A stretch of 64,000 nucleotides of DNA from Saprospiraceae bacterium (GTDB lineage Bacteria > Bacteroidota > Bacteroidia > Chitinophagales > Saprospiraceae): the NCBI GenBank assembly GCA_029212405.1, contig JARGNR010000026.1:1-64000 (forward strand), written 5' to 3'. Below the pieces are notes generated by a model that worked only from the letters and a program-made list of their open reading frames with translations, was not told the DNA's origin and did not search any database. Positions 55,861 through 64,000 of this stretch are shown here, piece by piece. The translations under genes were made by a program, and so were the position numbers. The first letter of the stretch is position 1, and every line of letters starts with the position of its first letter.

Positions 55861-57237
55861 TTTTTCAGTGATTTTTGATTTTAGCCACCGAGCCCCAAAT
55901 AGTGCAGGCTCACTCTCTAAGAAATTTTTTAGCTTCTTTTCTTTATTTACACCTATCAAAAGTTCCATTACTCTTACACTGTTGGTCATACTGGAAGCGG
56001 TACTGCTAGTTATACTTACTTTGTTACTTTTCAAGTAAGACAAAAAAGAAGTGAATATTGATTTCATAACTGGGTAATCGTTTTTATAGGTTTCAAAGCT
56101 AGCACATAAATGCAACCAACGAGACCTTACTTTTAGTGCGTGAGAAGGGTGTTCATAGGTATACATGAATTGGATTACATGATCGAAATTCCCTCTATAA
56201 AAATTAATGTATCCTTCACCTAATTGAACAATGGCCTTTTTATTTTTAGGATCTACTCTTGTTGCCCATTTTTCAATAAATTTTTGACTCCATTCAAATT
56301 CTTTTGCATTGCAGGATGCATCTAATACGTTGAGATAAAGTCGATACGACATAGATTTTCCATTGGTAATAAAGTCTTCCTCGATGGCTGTGTTATATAA
56401 TTGAAACGACTCCATCATACGTTCTGTACCATTCTCTTTGATATCATATAATATGTAAGACATGACGTAGGTGAAAAGTATGTATTTTATATTATTGGAA
56501 ATGTTGTTAGAAGAACAAATTGCCTCATACAACAGATCAAAACCATTATCATTCTTATATTCTATTAAATGAATGAGTGCATCCATATAAATAGAAATTT
56601 CAGTTTCTTGGTCATAGATCGGATCAAAAAAAGTAATGTACTTTTTCCATTTTTCTTCTTTTAATAGAGAACTTCGATTTAGCATTTCAAGACTGTATAC
56701 CTGTGAAAGTTTTCCTATGAATCTTTTAAAGTTTAGGATGACCTCTTCAAATGTCTTACTGGAATGGTTGGGGTCGGATCTTAGATTATAGTAGTAATCA
56801 AAATGCGCGGCTTGCATTTTATGTAATTCAGACCATAAGGTGATTTTACTGTTTTTCGAAATGGTATTTACCAATTTTTTGTAGTGAAGATCATACGATT
56901 TTTCCAAGCCCCTTCTGGCAGTTGCTTTCAATATGTACAAGTCACGAATAGATTTTTCTGAAAGAAACTCTTGGTAGGCGATAAAGTCATCTGAATGGGT
57001 AGTCACCTTGGTCATCAAATTGGTAAATGTTGAACTTTTAAGCTTAGGGTCAAATGCATGCCTTACTTCTTCATAGTGGGTGCATTTTAGGACTGTTTTC
57101 TTGTTGTTTATAATCCAATGGAGTAGAGTATGCATAGGACTCGACTCTGGAAATGTACTACAAGAATAGCGCGAAAATTGTTTCCAATCCTCTGAACTAA
57201 AAGAAGAAAATGTGTCAAAAACTCTTGGGATATTCAT
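55855..57237 (-). CDS. helical cytoplasmic protein of unknown function
   Basis: The 460-residue protein has no signal peptide or membrane segment and is rich in alpha-helical, TPR-like stretches with many aromatic, Lys and Ser residues. The N-terminus reads MNIPRVFDTFSSFSSEDWKQ. I do not recognise a named domain. It diverges from a LytTR-only regulator gene 140 bases away, and such pairs may be functionally linked. A shared regulatory gap with AT-rich sequence lies between. The reading frame is complete with normal codon use. Confidence 0.7.
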   Translation of the reverse strand: MNIPRVFDTFSSFSSEDWKQFSRYSCSTFPESSPMHTLLHWIINNKKTVLKCTHYEEVRHAFDPKLKSSTFTNLMTKVTTHSDDFIAYQEFLSEKSIRDLYILKATARRGLEKSYDLHYKKLVNTISKNSKITLWSELHKMQAAHFDYYYNLRSDPNHSSKTFEEVILNFKRFIGKLSQVYSLEMLNRSSLLKEEKWKKYITFFDPIYDQETEISIYMDALIHLIEYKNDNGFDLLYEAICSSNNISNNIKYILFTYVMSYILYDIKENGTERMMESFQLYNTAIEEDFITNGKSMSYRLYLNVLDASCNAKEFEWSQKFIEKWATRVDPKNKKAIVQLGEGYINFYRGNFDHVIQFMYTYEHPSHALKVRSRWLHLCASFETYKNDYPVMKSIFTSFLSYLKSNKVSITSSTASSMTNSVRVMELLIGVNKEKKLKNFLESEPALFGARWLKSKITEKF

Positions 57238-57377
57238 TGGGGTAAATAATTAAGTAGTTGATTATCAGATGTTTGTTGTTTTTGTAGTCTATTTTGGACT
57301 AGGTTTTAGCATGAAAAATAGCAATTTATTTGAAGCATGTTATTAATACATTTGAATTAAATAAAAATGAACCCTTT

Positions 57378-57812
57378 ATGAAAGCTAGACCTTCTCCTCG
57401 ACTCACGCCAATGAATACCAATACCATACAAAATATGACCTCCAGCTATGCACCAGTACAAAACGAATTACAAACTCAGCATTCTTGCATTTTTTTAAAG
57501 AATGGCAAGACCTATAAGAAAGTAAATTTTGATGATATAATCCATGTGAAAGCATTAGGGGCGTATTGTATTGTAAAGACTAAAACTCGTGATTTTACGA
57601 TTTCAGCAAGTTTGAAAAGTGTCTTAGATCAATTACAATATTCTGATATCGTACGTTGTCATCGATCGTATGCCATCAATATCAACCATATCGATTCATT
57701 TGATGATACGGGAGTGACACTTGTGGTGAAGGGTAGGGAAGTGGAAGTACCGGTGAGTGTTTCGTATAGAGGGGAGTTGATGGAGAAGTTACCGAGGATG
57801 AAGAGTTCGTAA
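57378..57812 (+). CDS. LytTR DNA-binding protein without receiver domain
   Basis: The product has about 144 residues from ATG 57378. A polar N-terminal region (about 1-45) precedes a complete LytTR domain (about 55-140; KVNFDDIIHVKALGAYCIV, IVRCHRSYAININHIDSF). There is no receiver, so it is not a phosphorylation-controlled regulator; its activity may follow protein level or another partner. The frame is open upstream to a TTG at 57330, but the ATG is better supported. It diverges from the helical protein gene and ends at a terminator (57857-57886). Confidence 0.85.
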   Translation: MKARPSPRLTPMNTNTIQNMTSSYAPVQNELQTQHSCIFLKNGKTYKKVNFDDIIHVKALGAYCIVKTKTRDFTISASLKSVLDQLQYSDIVRCHRSYAININHIDSFDDTGVTLVVKGREVEVPVSVSYRGELMEKLPRMKSS

Positions 57813-57856
57813 AAGAACTTGAGTCTATCTAAAATTCAGCGTTTTAGAAAATCTAA

Positions 57857-57886
57857 CTTCACAATTAGTGAAGGAATATTTTTTTC
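57857..57886 (+). terminator. rho-independent terminator after the LytTR gene
   Basis: CTTCAC (57857-57862) pairs with GTGAAG (57868-57873) across AATTA, followed by GAATATTTTTTTC. A second hairpin (AGCACC/GGTGCT, 57894-57919) lies just beyond, nearer the end of the converging tricorn gene, but lacks a T tract on the minus strand. Confidence 0.75.
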
Positions 57887-57954
57887 TTATAATAGCACCC
57901 CATTTCTCAATGAGGTGCTCTAGTTGTTTCATTTAATCTTCTTTTCTTCCCCTT

Positions 57955-60900
57955 CTACGGCTTTATCGCCCGTTCCTTCTCCTTCATCTCTTTCACCGTC
58001 TTCAACATTTCTTCCACCGCAGCCTCAATCTGCTGATCTTGGCCTTTCAATACTTTCTCGGGGTCATTCGCTACTTTAATGTCCGGCTCCAATTGCTTGT
58101 TTTCTAAATAGTCGCCTTCGTTGTCTACCATCCCGACTTGTGGAATTCCGAACACCATGCCGTTTTGAAGGCGCTCCCACCATACAGCAGTACCCGTTCC
58201 TGGGACAGGCATTCCAATCAATTTTCCAATGCCTAGAGCTCTATAGGTATACGGAAACATATGCGCATCGGAATAATTACTTTCACTCATCAAAACACAA
58301 GAAGGCTTGGACCATTTGAACTGTGGCTCATTACCAAGATCTTGACCTCTCGGCTTGAATCCAATGTAATTTTTTCCATTTAAGAAGGTAGCCAAATCAT
58401 CGTGCAACCAACCTCCTCCATTAAATCGAGTATCTACAATAAGAGATTCTTTATTGTTGTTTTTACCAAGTACTTCATCATATACCGTTCGGTAACTTCG
58501 GTCATTCATCGAACGAACATGGACATAGCCCACTTTACCACCAGATAATTTTTCAACCATCTCTCGATTTTGTTTCACCCACCTTTGGTAACGTAATTGA
58601 CCTTCTGCTCCCAATGATATCGGCTTAACTGTCTGCTCCCATCGTTCACCCGTTTTTGGGTCATGTAAAGACAATAACGTATTCTTTCCTTCTTTACGAT
58701 CTAGGAAGTCGTAATGATTCGTTTGAGGCGTGATTTCCTTGCCATCAATTTTTTCAATGATAACTCCCGCTACGATTTTCGAACCTTTCTTCACGGTAGG
58801 GCCTTTGTCAATTACTTCTGAAATTTTTAGGCCATTCCCAGTATGTGTGTGATCGTAGAAAAGTCCCAAACTTGCCGTTTTGGCCCCATTTTCATTTCTT
58901 GGACGGTATCGAGCACCAGTGTGAGAAGCATTCAATTCTCCCAACATCTCACTGAGCATTTCTGCAAAGTCGTAGTTATTGTTGATGTGAGGAAGGAATC
59001 TTGCGTATTCACTCTTATAAAAATCCCATTTTACTTCATGTAGATCAATTTTGTAAAACTTCTTTTCTACTTGCCTCCATACATGTTCAAAAAGATATTC
59101 TCGCTCCTTGGCCTCCGCTAATATCATCTCTCCATTTACACCAATTGGTGTCTTTTTGCCATCTTCAATTCCAATTTTATACATTTTACCACCAGATAAA
59201 ATGAATAGGTTTTTATCGTCTTTATCTGCTACAATTCCTCCTCCACTTTGAGCACCTAACTTTGTGTGCATTTTTGTTTCCTTTGTCCGTAGGTCAGTTT
59301 TCCAAAGGTTATATCCTTTTTCAAATCTTGCCAAATAAAATAGACTCTTTCCATCCTTGGTAACATAGGCATCAGATAGAGAAGATGAATGAATGGTGAG
59401 CTTCACCCTTCGATCTTCCAATCCTTCTAATTCTATTGTGATTGGTTCAACTTTATCTTTATCTTTTTCTTTGTCGTCTTTTTTCTTTTCCTCCTTTTCA
59501 TCGCTTTTCTTTTCTTTCTCTTCCTTCTTACTCTCTTCCTCACTTTCTTTTAGTATCTCATATTCCTCTTTCGAAAGCGTAAATTTGTCGTAGGCGTCTT
59601 GCGTGAAAAAAGATGCATACACATCCATTTGCCCACCCCAACTGGCATGATTTTTCATTCCATCTCTCGAAGAAAACCACATCATCATTTCACCATTCAT
59701 CATCCATCGAGGACTGTATCCTCCATATCCACTTTCTGAAAGGTCCTTGATTTCACCACCACTGGCAGATACCAATCCAATTTGATCGGTCCATCTTTTC
59801 TCTGGTAAAAAATTAACCAAAAACCACTTGCTATCTGGTGACCATTCGTAATGCTGGTCGCCATCAGAATATGAATAACTTTGATCTTGCTGCGTAATTG
59901 ATCTTACTTCTTTAGTCGCCAAATTCACTACCTTCAGAGCTGTTCGCTCTTCAAGGAAAGCCACTTCTTTCCCGTCGGGAGAGTAGGATGGTTGAAACGT
60001 CTCTTTATCAGATTCTAATACCGTCGTTTCATCCAATAGGGTAGAGTTGAAGAAGTATTTTTCTTCTTCTCTTTTGATCGTACTTTGATACAAATTCCAA
60101 CTCCCATTTCGCTCGCTAGCGTATAATATTGACCGTCCATCAGGACTAAAATCTACTGTTCGTTCTTGCTCAGGAGTTTCTGTAATTCTTCTTGTAGTTC
60201 CTTCTTTTACAGAACTTACAAAGACTTCACCTCTGGTGATGAAGGCAACTTCTTTTCCGTTGGGGGACAAAGACATATGCGTCACATCCCCTTTGATAGA
60301 CTTAATAACTTCTTCGTTGTATCGATCTCCTACATTCAAGGTGATCTCCAATTTTTGAGCGTCTGCCCCTGCTTTTTTAGTATAAATTTCACCATTGAAA
60401 CTGAAACATAAGGTACCATCATTACTCATGGTAAGGTATCGAACTGGATGATGAGTAAATGTGGTGATTTGTTCAGAAGATTGACCTTTCAAATCCGTTT
60501 TGTGAACGTTTAAACTTCCACTGGACTCTGATAAGTAGTAGATTGATTTTTGATCGGAACTAAACAATGGATTTCTGTCTTCACCATTAAATGTGGAAAT
60601 TTGTGTATACTTTCCTGTAGACACATTAAATGTCCATATATCTCTTGTGACAGAGGAAGTATGATGTTTACGGAATGAATCCTCATATCCCTTTCGATCA
60701 TGAAATACAATCATTGAACCATCCTTAGAATATCGTGCATTTTCAGCGGGTGTGCCTATGATTTGATTAGGCATGCCTCCATTCACTGAAACGGAATATA
60801 ACTCTGGTAATACACCAGAAGGAAACTGCTGGTTGGATGCAATGTCTAATCTGCTTGAAGTGAATATCACACTTGAATTGTTGGTAGAAAAGTCTGATGG

Positions 60901-61239
60901 GAAATCTCCAGCAGAATGGTAGGTGACCCGTGTTGCCTTTCCACCTGATGCATCCATAACAAATACATCAAAATTGCCATATCGATCTGATGCAAAAGCA
61001 ATTTTTTGACCATCATGAGACCAAACAGGCATGAAATCATGCGCATTGTGTAAGGTCAATGTTGAAGTTAAACCAGAAGCAATATCAGTCTTATAAAGAT
61101 CACCTTGGTAACTGAATACAACAGTCGAACCATCTGGTGAAATTGCAGGGTAGCGCATCCAGAGTGGTGCATCCTGTGCAATCAGAGGCAAACACATTAA
61201 GGTGATGAAAAAAGAGAGAATTGTTGTTTTGAAATTCAT
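57955..61239 (-). CDS. tricorn protease homologue (S41 family)
   Basis: The 1094-residue protein has a signal peptide (about 1-21) and two WD40/tricorn-like beta-propellers (about 25-550, with repeats such as PVWSHDGQKIAFASDR and AISPDGSTVVFSYQG). A Lys/Glu-rich low-complexity linker follows (about 555-590), then the tricorn C1 region with catalytic ELNASHTG (Ser-His about 771-772), a PDZ domain and the S41 core with SNYSDAHMFP (nucleophile Ser about 989). Tricorn degrades peptides handed on by larger proteases; a signal peptide suggests periplasmic peptide breakdown here. Length and motif order match the family. Confidence 0.92.
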   Translation of the reverse strand: MNFKTTILSFFITLMCLPLIAQDAPLWMRYPAISPDGSTVVFSYQGDLYKTDIASGLTSTLTLHNAHDFMPVWSHDGQKIAFASDRYGNFDVFVMDASGGKATRVTYHSAGDFPSDFSTNNSSVIFTSSRLDIASNQQFPSGVLPELYSVSVNGGMPNQIIGTPAENARYSKDGSMIVFHDRKGYEDSFRKHHTSSVTRDIWTFNVSTGKYTQISTFNGEDRNPLFSSDQKSIYYLSESSGSLNVHKTDLKGQSSEQITTFTHHPVRYLTMSNDGTLCFSFNGEIYTKKAGADAQKLEITLNVGDRYNEEVIKSIKGDVTHMSLSPNGKEVAFITRGEVFVSSVKEGTTRRITETPEQERTVDFSPDGRSILYASERNGSWNLYQSTIKREEEKYFFNSTLLDETTVLESDKETFQPSYSPDGKEVAFLEERTALKVVNLATKEVRSITQQDQSYSYSDGDQHYEWSPDSKWFLVNFLPEKRWTDQIGLVSASGGEIKDLSESGYGGYSPRWMMNGEMMMWFSSRDGMKNHASWGGQMDVYASFFTQDAYDKFTLSKEEYEILKESEEESKKEEKEKKSDEKEEKKKDDKEKDKDKVEPITIELEGLEDRRVKLTIHSSSLSDAYVTKDGKSLFYLARFEKGYNLWKTDLRTKETKMHTKLGAQSGGGIVADKDDKNLFILSGGKMYKIGIEDGKKTPIGVNGEMILAEAKEREYLFEHVWRQVEKKFYKIDLHEVKWDFYKSEYARFLPHINNNYDFAEMLSEMLGELNASHTGARYRPRNENGAKTASLGLFYDHTHTGNGLKISEVIDKGPTVKKGSKIVAGVIIEKIDGKEITPQTNHYDFLDRKEGKNTLLSLHDPKTGERWEQTVKPISLGAEGQLRYQRWVKQNREMVEKLSGGKVGYVHVRSMNDRSYRTVYDEVLGKNNNKESLIVDTRFNGGGWLHDDLATFLNGKNYIGFKPRGQDLGNEPQFKWSKPSCVLMSESNYSDAHMFPYTYRALGIGKLIGMPVPGTGTAVWWERLQNGMVFGIPQVGMVDNEGDYLENKQLEPDIKVANDPEKVLKGQDQQIEAAVEEMLKTVKEMKEKERAIKP

Positions 61240-61340
61240 AGTATAGTTTTTTGTAAATGAAGCAATTGTAGAAAGCGTTTTAGTGCCTCATTAATTAAGC
61301 TTTGTAAATATAGGAGTTATAAATTAGAATTTGAATTGAA

Positions 61341-61620
61341 ATGGACAAGGGAATAGCATTAAATGGAACCTTTGATCCATCTTTATGATTTCTGGGTGAG
61401 CACACAAATGACAAAGGAGTAAAAAATGATTGGCCGCATTGGACAGGGGTACCCAATGAAGCGCTTTCAGATGTCAACCTATATGGAAGCACAAAAAACA
61501 ATTTCCAATTCGGTGGAATACATAATTATTAGGTAGGGGTAAATCATTTTTACTCATTAATTCATTGGTCTGAATTAACACTAAGTGGATCACAATTTTG
61601 GTGTAATGGACTAAGTTGAA
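61341..61620 (+). pseudogene. possible decayed coding sequence
   Basis: In the frame beginning at ATG 61341, protein-like sequence continues past two in-frame stops (TGA at 61386 and a TAG after IHNY). It includes GVPNEALSDVNLYGSTKNN and FQFGGIHNY, then VGVNHFYSLIHWSELTLSG. The Asn/Gly/Tyr composition resembles Bacteroidota secreted proteins. I recognise no family. The 391-base gap (61240-61630) otherwise holds only a short ORF on the other strand and a 36-codon ORF at 61426 with a strong AAAGGAG before it. Weak evidence; it could be chance. Confidence 0.25.
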
Positions 61621-61630
61621 AGGGCGTTAA

Positions 61631-62233
61631 TTATTCAACAGCACCAATAATTTGTGAGAATACCCATTCATTTGGAATCATATCTATAGACATGTTTATT
61701 CTTTGAGTAGACCCTTCATTTGTTATGCTGTGAGGATCGGTCAGTTTTAAATACCAGCACTCACCAAGTTCCATTTCTACAGGTTTTTTATTTAAGTAGA
61801 AGGTGACATTATCATTGGTGAGAATGGGAATGGTTAAACGAATAACGGATTTGTGGATCTGTATGCCTAAGGTTGGATCCGTGTGTTCTTTTACCACAGA
61901 TCCCTGTTCTAATCGCAATAGGCGTACTAAGGTGACCTTGGTTTTCTTTTTGAAAAAATCAACCACTTCTTTGAGGTACGCACTTTTTTCAAGTAAAGAA
62001 TTATCTTTCCAATCGCACCAAGAACCATCAGCATAATCATCCGCAGGAGGTGGAAATGGAATAGACGGATCTATCACGTGGGCAGGACCTCTTAATACTT
62101 GAACATCATAATAAATGAAATCCCTCAATGTCATATTGGATATGTCATTTTGAAGTTTTTCTACATCAAAGGTAAAGGGTAATTTGATGCGATCCGGAAA
62201 AGCGTCGAGTTGTTTTTGAGTGTACTTTGTCAT
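61631..62233 (-). CDS. aspartyl/asparaginyl beta-hydroxylase-like protein
   Basis: From ATG 62233 the protein has 200 residues and a jelly-roll iron/2-oxoglutarate dioxygenase-like core. EHTDPTLG and IQIHKSVIRLTIPI (about 121-145) supply candidate metal ligands, and the second half of the barrel follows (KLTDPHSITNEGSTQRINMS). This matches the aspartyl/asparaginyl beta-hydroxylase superfamily. Bacterial members hydroxylate free amino acids or peptides; the substrate is unknown. An earlier start at 62281 would add 16 residues and is less likely. It stands alone on the minus strand. Confidence 0.82.
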   Translation of the reverse strand: MTKYTQKQLDAFPDRIKLPFTFDVEKLQNDISNMTLRDFIYYDVQVLRGPAHVIDPSIPFPPPADDYADGSWCDWKDNSLLEKSAYLKEVVDFFKKKTKVTLVRLLRLEQGSVVKEHTDPTLGIQIHKSVIRLTIPILTNDNVTFYLNKKPVEMELGECWYLKLTDPHSITNEGSTQRINMSIDMIPNEWVFSQIIGAVE

Positions 62234-62444
62234 GAATAAGCGTTTATTCTCAATTTTTCGTTGTAAAAATGAATCTTGCAATTTAATTAAAATAGAGTAT
62301 TTATACCTAATAAATATTCAATGAATGATTTCCATTATTTAAGAGATGACAAATCCCTGTCTTACCCATTATGTATGGGTCTAAGTACTTGTTTCTAACA
62401 TGTATTGTTGGTTCAAAATAAAACATTAGATTTCACTCCAAATT

Positions 62445-64000
62445 TTAGTTATTGCATCCCGCTGCTTTTGCGATAAATCCATTGTTAAATTTTGCATGGA
62501 ACCCTTCTTTTAAATCTAAATAATTACCTGCCTGATACAATACATCTGTATCCACTCCTCCTTGGATAATGCGATCAGAAGTCAATACATTAGAAACCTT
62601 GTGAATTTGGAATCCTGATGCATTCCCATTTGTGGGATCATTACCTTGAGTAAGTATTGCATTTGAATTACACGTTTTGAATGGCTTACTTTTCCAAATT
62701 CCTCTACCGTACGTCGCCGCATAAATGTGTGTATCCGTAATATTAAGATCCATTACCTGTACTCTTGGCAAATATGTATTAAATGGAATCCATTCGCTCA
62801 TAATGCTGGATCGGTAGAATATGCCCAGCTCTGTTCCTATGTAAAAAGCGTTTCCATTGGCAGAATCATAGTAGATGCAATAGACAGGAATATTTTCTAA
62901 ACCTTGGTTATAAACTTCCCAGGTCGTACCACCATCAATCGATTTGTAGATCTGTTCCTGATTGTATCCTGCCAAGGTCACATAGACTTCATCACAATTT
63001 GTAGGGTGAACCAGAATATCTCTGAAGATTAGGCTGCTATTGATAGGAAAAGTAATGTCCGTCCAATCAGAATTGTCAAATTGATCTAGATTTGAGGTTT
63101 TAACCAGTTGTTTGTCGGCAGAAGCGTAGGCTACATTGGGATTTGTTGTACACTGACTAAATCCTGACAATAGATAGGCATCTGAATTATCAAATATATC
63201 TATAGAATCTGGCCAAGTATCTCCATTGTTATAACTAAACCTAAGATCTTCTTTATCAAAGGTGATTACAATGGAATCATTTCCTTCCCAATGGACAATG
63301 GGTGCAGCCCAGAGGTGTGGGATAGATTGCGAATTGTTTTCACCATTGTTGTTACTTATATATAGAAAATATTGATTTGTGGTAAGGACACGATCTTCAA
63401 TAGTAGGGTGATATTGACAATCAAAACCATCTCCAGCAATTTTTCTAATTCCTAATGCATCTCCTTCATCCCAAAAAAGCACACCATTGTCTTGTGTGCC
63501 ACCGACCAATTTATTTCCTTGTTTATCCATCTTGTAAAATTGTGTAACAAGGAGACCATTGTTGATATCCAACCAATCCGTATCGCCTATAATACGGTAA
63601 GAAATACCACCATCAGTGCATACATAATGTCTACCGTTTTGGAATACTATATCATGAGCATCAGGATGCATTCCCTCATTATCTTGAATAAAAGTGACTC
63701 CACCATCATTTGATTGAGAATATTTTACCGAACCTACAAATACACTTTCTTCATCATTAGGGGCAATGGCAAGATTTAAATTGATAGAAATCTGATCTAG
63801 AAATGCTGGATCCGTGCTTGTTGAATTATCATAGGGTTTTGTAAACGTATTTCCACCATCAACAGATTTATATAGCGCATAATTGTTACTTGAGATAGCA
63901 TTGAGATAATAAATGTAGTCAGAGTTTGAAAGGGAGATTGCAATTTCTCCTCTTGTCGAAGTGATGGGAAGAATACCACTTGAAACAATTGAAATATTCT
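62445..64000 (-). CDS. secreted BNR-repeat protein, 5' end missing
   Basis: The frame is open from 64000 to a stop at 62445, giving about 518 residues; the start lies beyond the window. BNR/Asp-box motifs occur in this part (SVDGGNTF, SNDGGVTF, NNGDTW, SIDGGTTW), with beta-propeller strands between them. The C-terminal part (about last 60 residues) reads RIIQGGVDTDVLYQAGN and DLKEGFHAKFNNGFIAKA, a terminal domain typical of Saprospiria surface proteins that here replaces a T9SS tail. An internal Met at 63671 is not the true start. The role is probably surface binding or glycan-related, similar to the BNR protein at 44796; no catalytic site is identified. Confidence 0.85.
   Translation of the reverse strand, partial: NISIVSSGILPITSTRGEIAISLSNSDYIYYLNAISSNNYALYKSVDGGNTFTKPYDNSTSTDPAFLDQISINLNLAIAPNDEESVFVGSVKYSQSNDGGVTFIQDNEGMHPDAHDIVFQNGRHYVCTDGGISYRIIGDTDWLDINNGLLVTQFYKMDKQGNKLVGGTQDNGVLFWDEGDALGIRKIAGDGFDCQYHPTIEDRVLTTNQYFLYISNNNGENNSQSIPHLWAAPIVHWEGNDSIVITFDKEDLRFSYNNGDTWPDSIDIFDNSDAYLLSGFSQCTTNPNVAYASADKQLVKTSNLDQFDNSDWTDITFPINSSLIFRDILVHPTNCDEVYVTLAGYNQEQIYKSIDGGTTWEVYNQGLENIPVYCIYYDSANGNAFYIGTELGIFYRSSIMSEWIPFNTYLPRVQVMDLNITDTHIYAATYGRGIWKSKPFKTCNSNAILTQGNDPTNGNASGFQIHKVSNVLTSDRIIQGGVDTDVLYQAGNYLDLKEGFHAKFNNGFIAKAAGCNN

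Noticed and set aside
59393-59593. Ser/Phe-rich plus-strand frame
   Set aside because: It is the antisense of the Lys/Glu-rich linker in the tricorn homologue.
61295-61501. 68-residue minus-strand frame
   Set aside because: No ribosome-binding site or recognisable domain; it overlaps the possible pseudogene on the other strand.
61426-61536. 36-codon plus-strand frame preceded by AAAGGAG
   Set aside because: The ribosome-binding site is good, but the peptide has no hydrophobic or conserved feature and lies in another frame of the possible pseudogene.
1-64000. tRNA, rRNA, insertion sequences, phage genes or attachment sites
   Set aside because: I looked for cloverleaf-like inverted repeats, transposase motifs and integrase genes and saw none; a covariance-model scan would be needed to exclude small RNAs.

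Overview
The window is AT-rich chromosomal DNA from a member of the Bacteroidota, most likely a marine Saprospiria- or Lewinella-like bacterium. The evidence is several secreted proteins with type IX secretion (T9SS) C-terminal sorting domains, an ECF sigma/FecR/STN-TonB receptor trio, LytS/LytTR signalling, an HYC_CC_PP copper-locus protein, few Shine-Dalgarno sequences, and a C-terminal domain of the GGVDTDV type. I found no rRNA, tRNA, insertion sequence, CRISPR array or phage gene. Both window ends cut through genes: a multiheme cytochrome on the left and a secreted BNR-repeat protein on the right.

Region 1 (1-5578, minus strand) is a tightly packed four-gene electron-transfer operon. In transcription order it encodes a membrane protein with two His pairs spaced like a two-heme b-type conduit, a membrane-anchored iron-sulfur flavoprotein, a 23-heme cytochrome and a second cytochrome with at least 19 hemes. 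The layout suggests electron flow between cytoplasmic NAD(P)H and a very large heme array outside the inner membrane.

Region 2 (5890-18357, minus strand) is a copper-handling island. It holds an HYC_CC_PP protein, a CusA-type RND pump fused to its TolC-type outer-membrane factor, a CusB adaptor, an AraC regulator with its own CxxC metal-binding head, an HMA-MauE/DoxX fusion, an MbnP-like protein with a T9SS tail, two MbnH/MauG-like diheme peroxidases and a small His-containing secreted protein. Region 3 (18770-29428) has a second RND efflux operon whose TolC carries a substrate-binding-protein domain, an NAD(P)-dependent epimerase-like protein, and an isoquinoline 1-oxidoreductase-type molybdenum hydroxylase with a dedicated diheme cytochrome c.

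Region 4 (29830-39369, plus strand) has a FecI/FecR/FecA-like surface signalling set. It is followed by a cell-envelope cluster: a transglutaminase fused to seven membrane helices, a RimK-like ATP-grasp ligase, a 72-residue membrane-anchored protein, an outer-membrane barrel and a secreted helical protein. This cluster, whose transglutaminase appears to keep a full Cys-His-Asp triad, is the best candidate for an undescribed system.

Region 5 (39513-64000) is mixed: T9SS-secreted proteins, VOC and GyrI-like proteins, a sigma/anti-sigma/Spy-like envelope-stress set, a LytS/LytTR pair, an erythromycin-esterase-like protein with a small lipoprotein, LysR, a prohibitin-like lipoprotein, a TPR protein, an orphan structured plus-strand transcript with a 21-residue hydrophobic peptide, a LytTR-only regulator, a tricorn protease homologue, a possible pseudogene and an aspartyl beta-hydroxylase-like protein.
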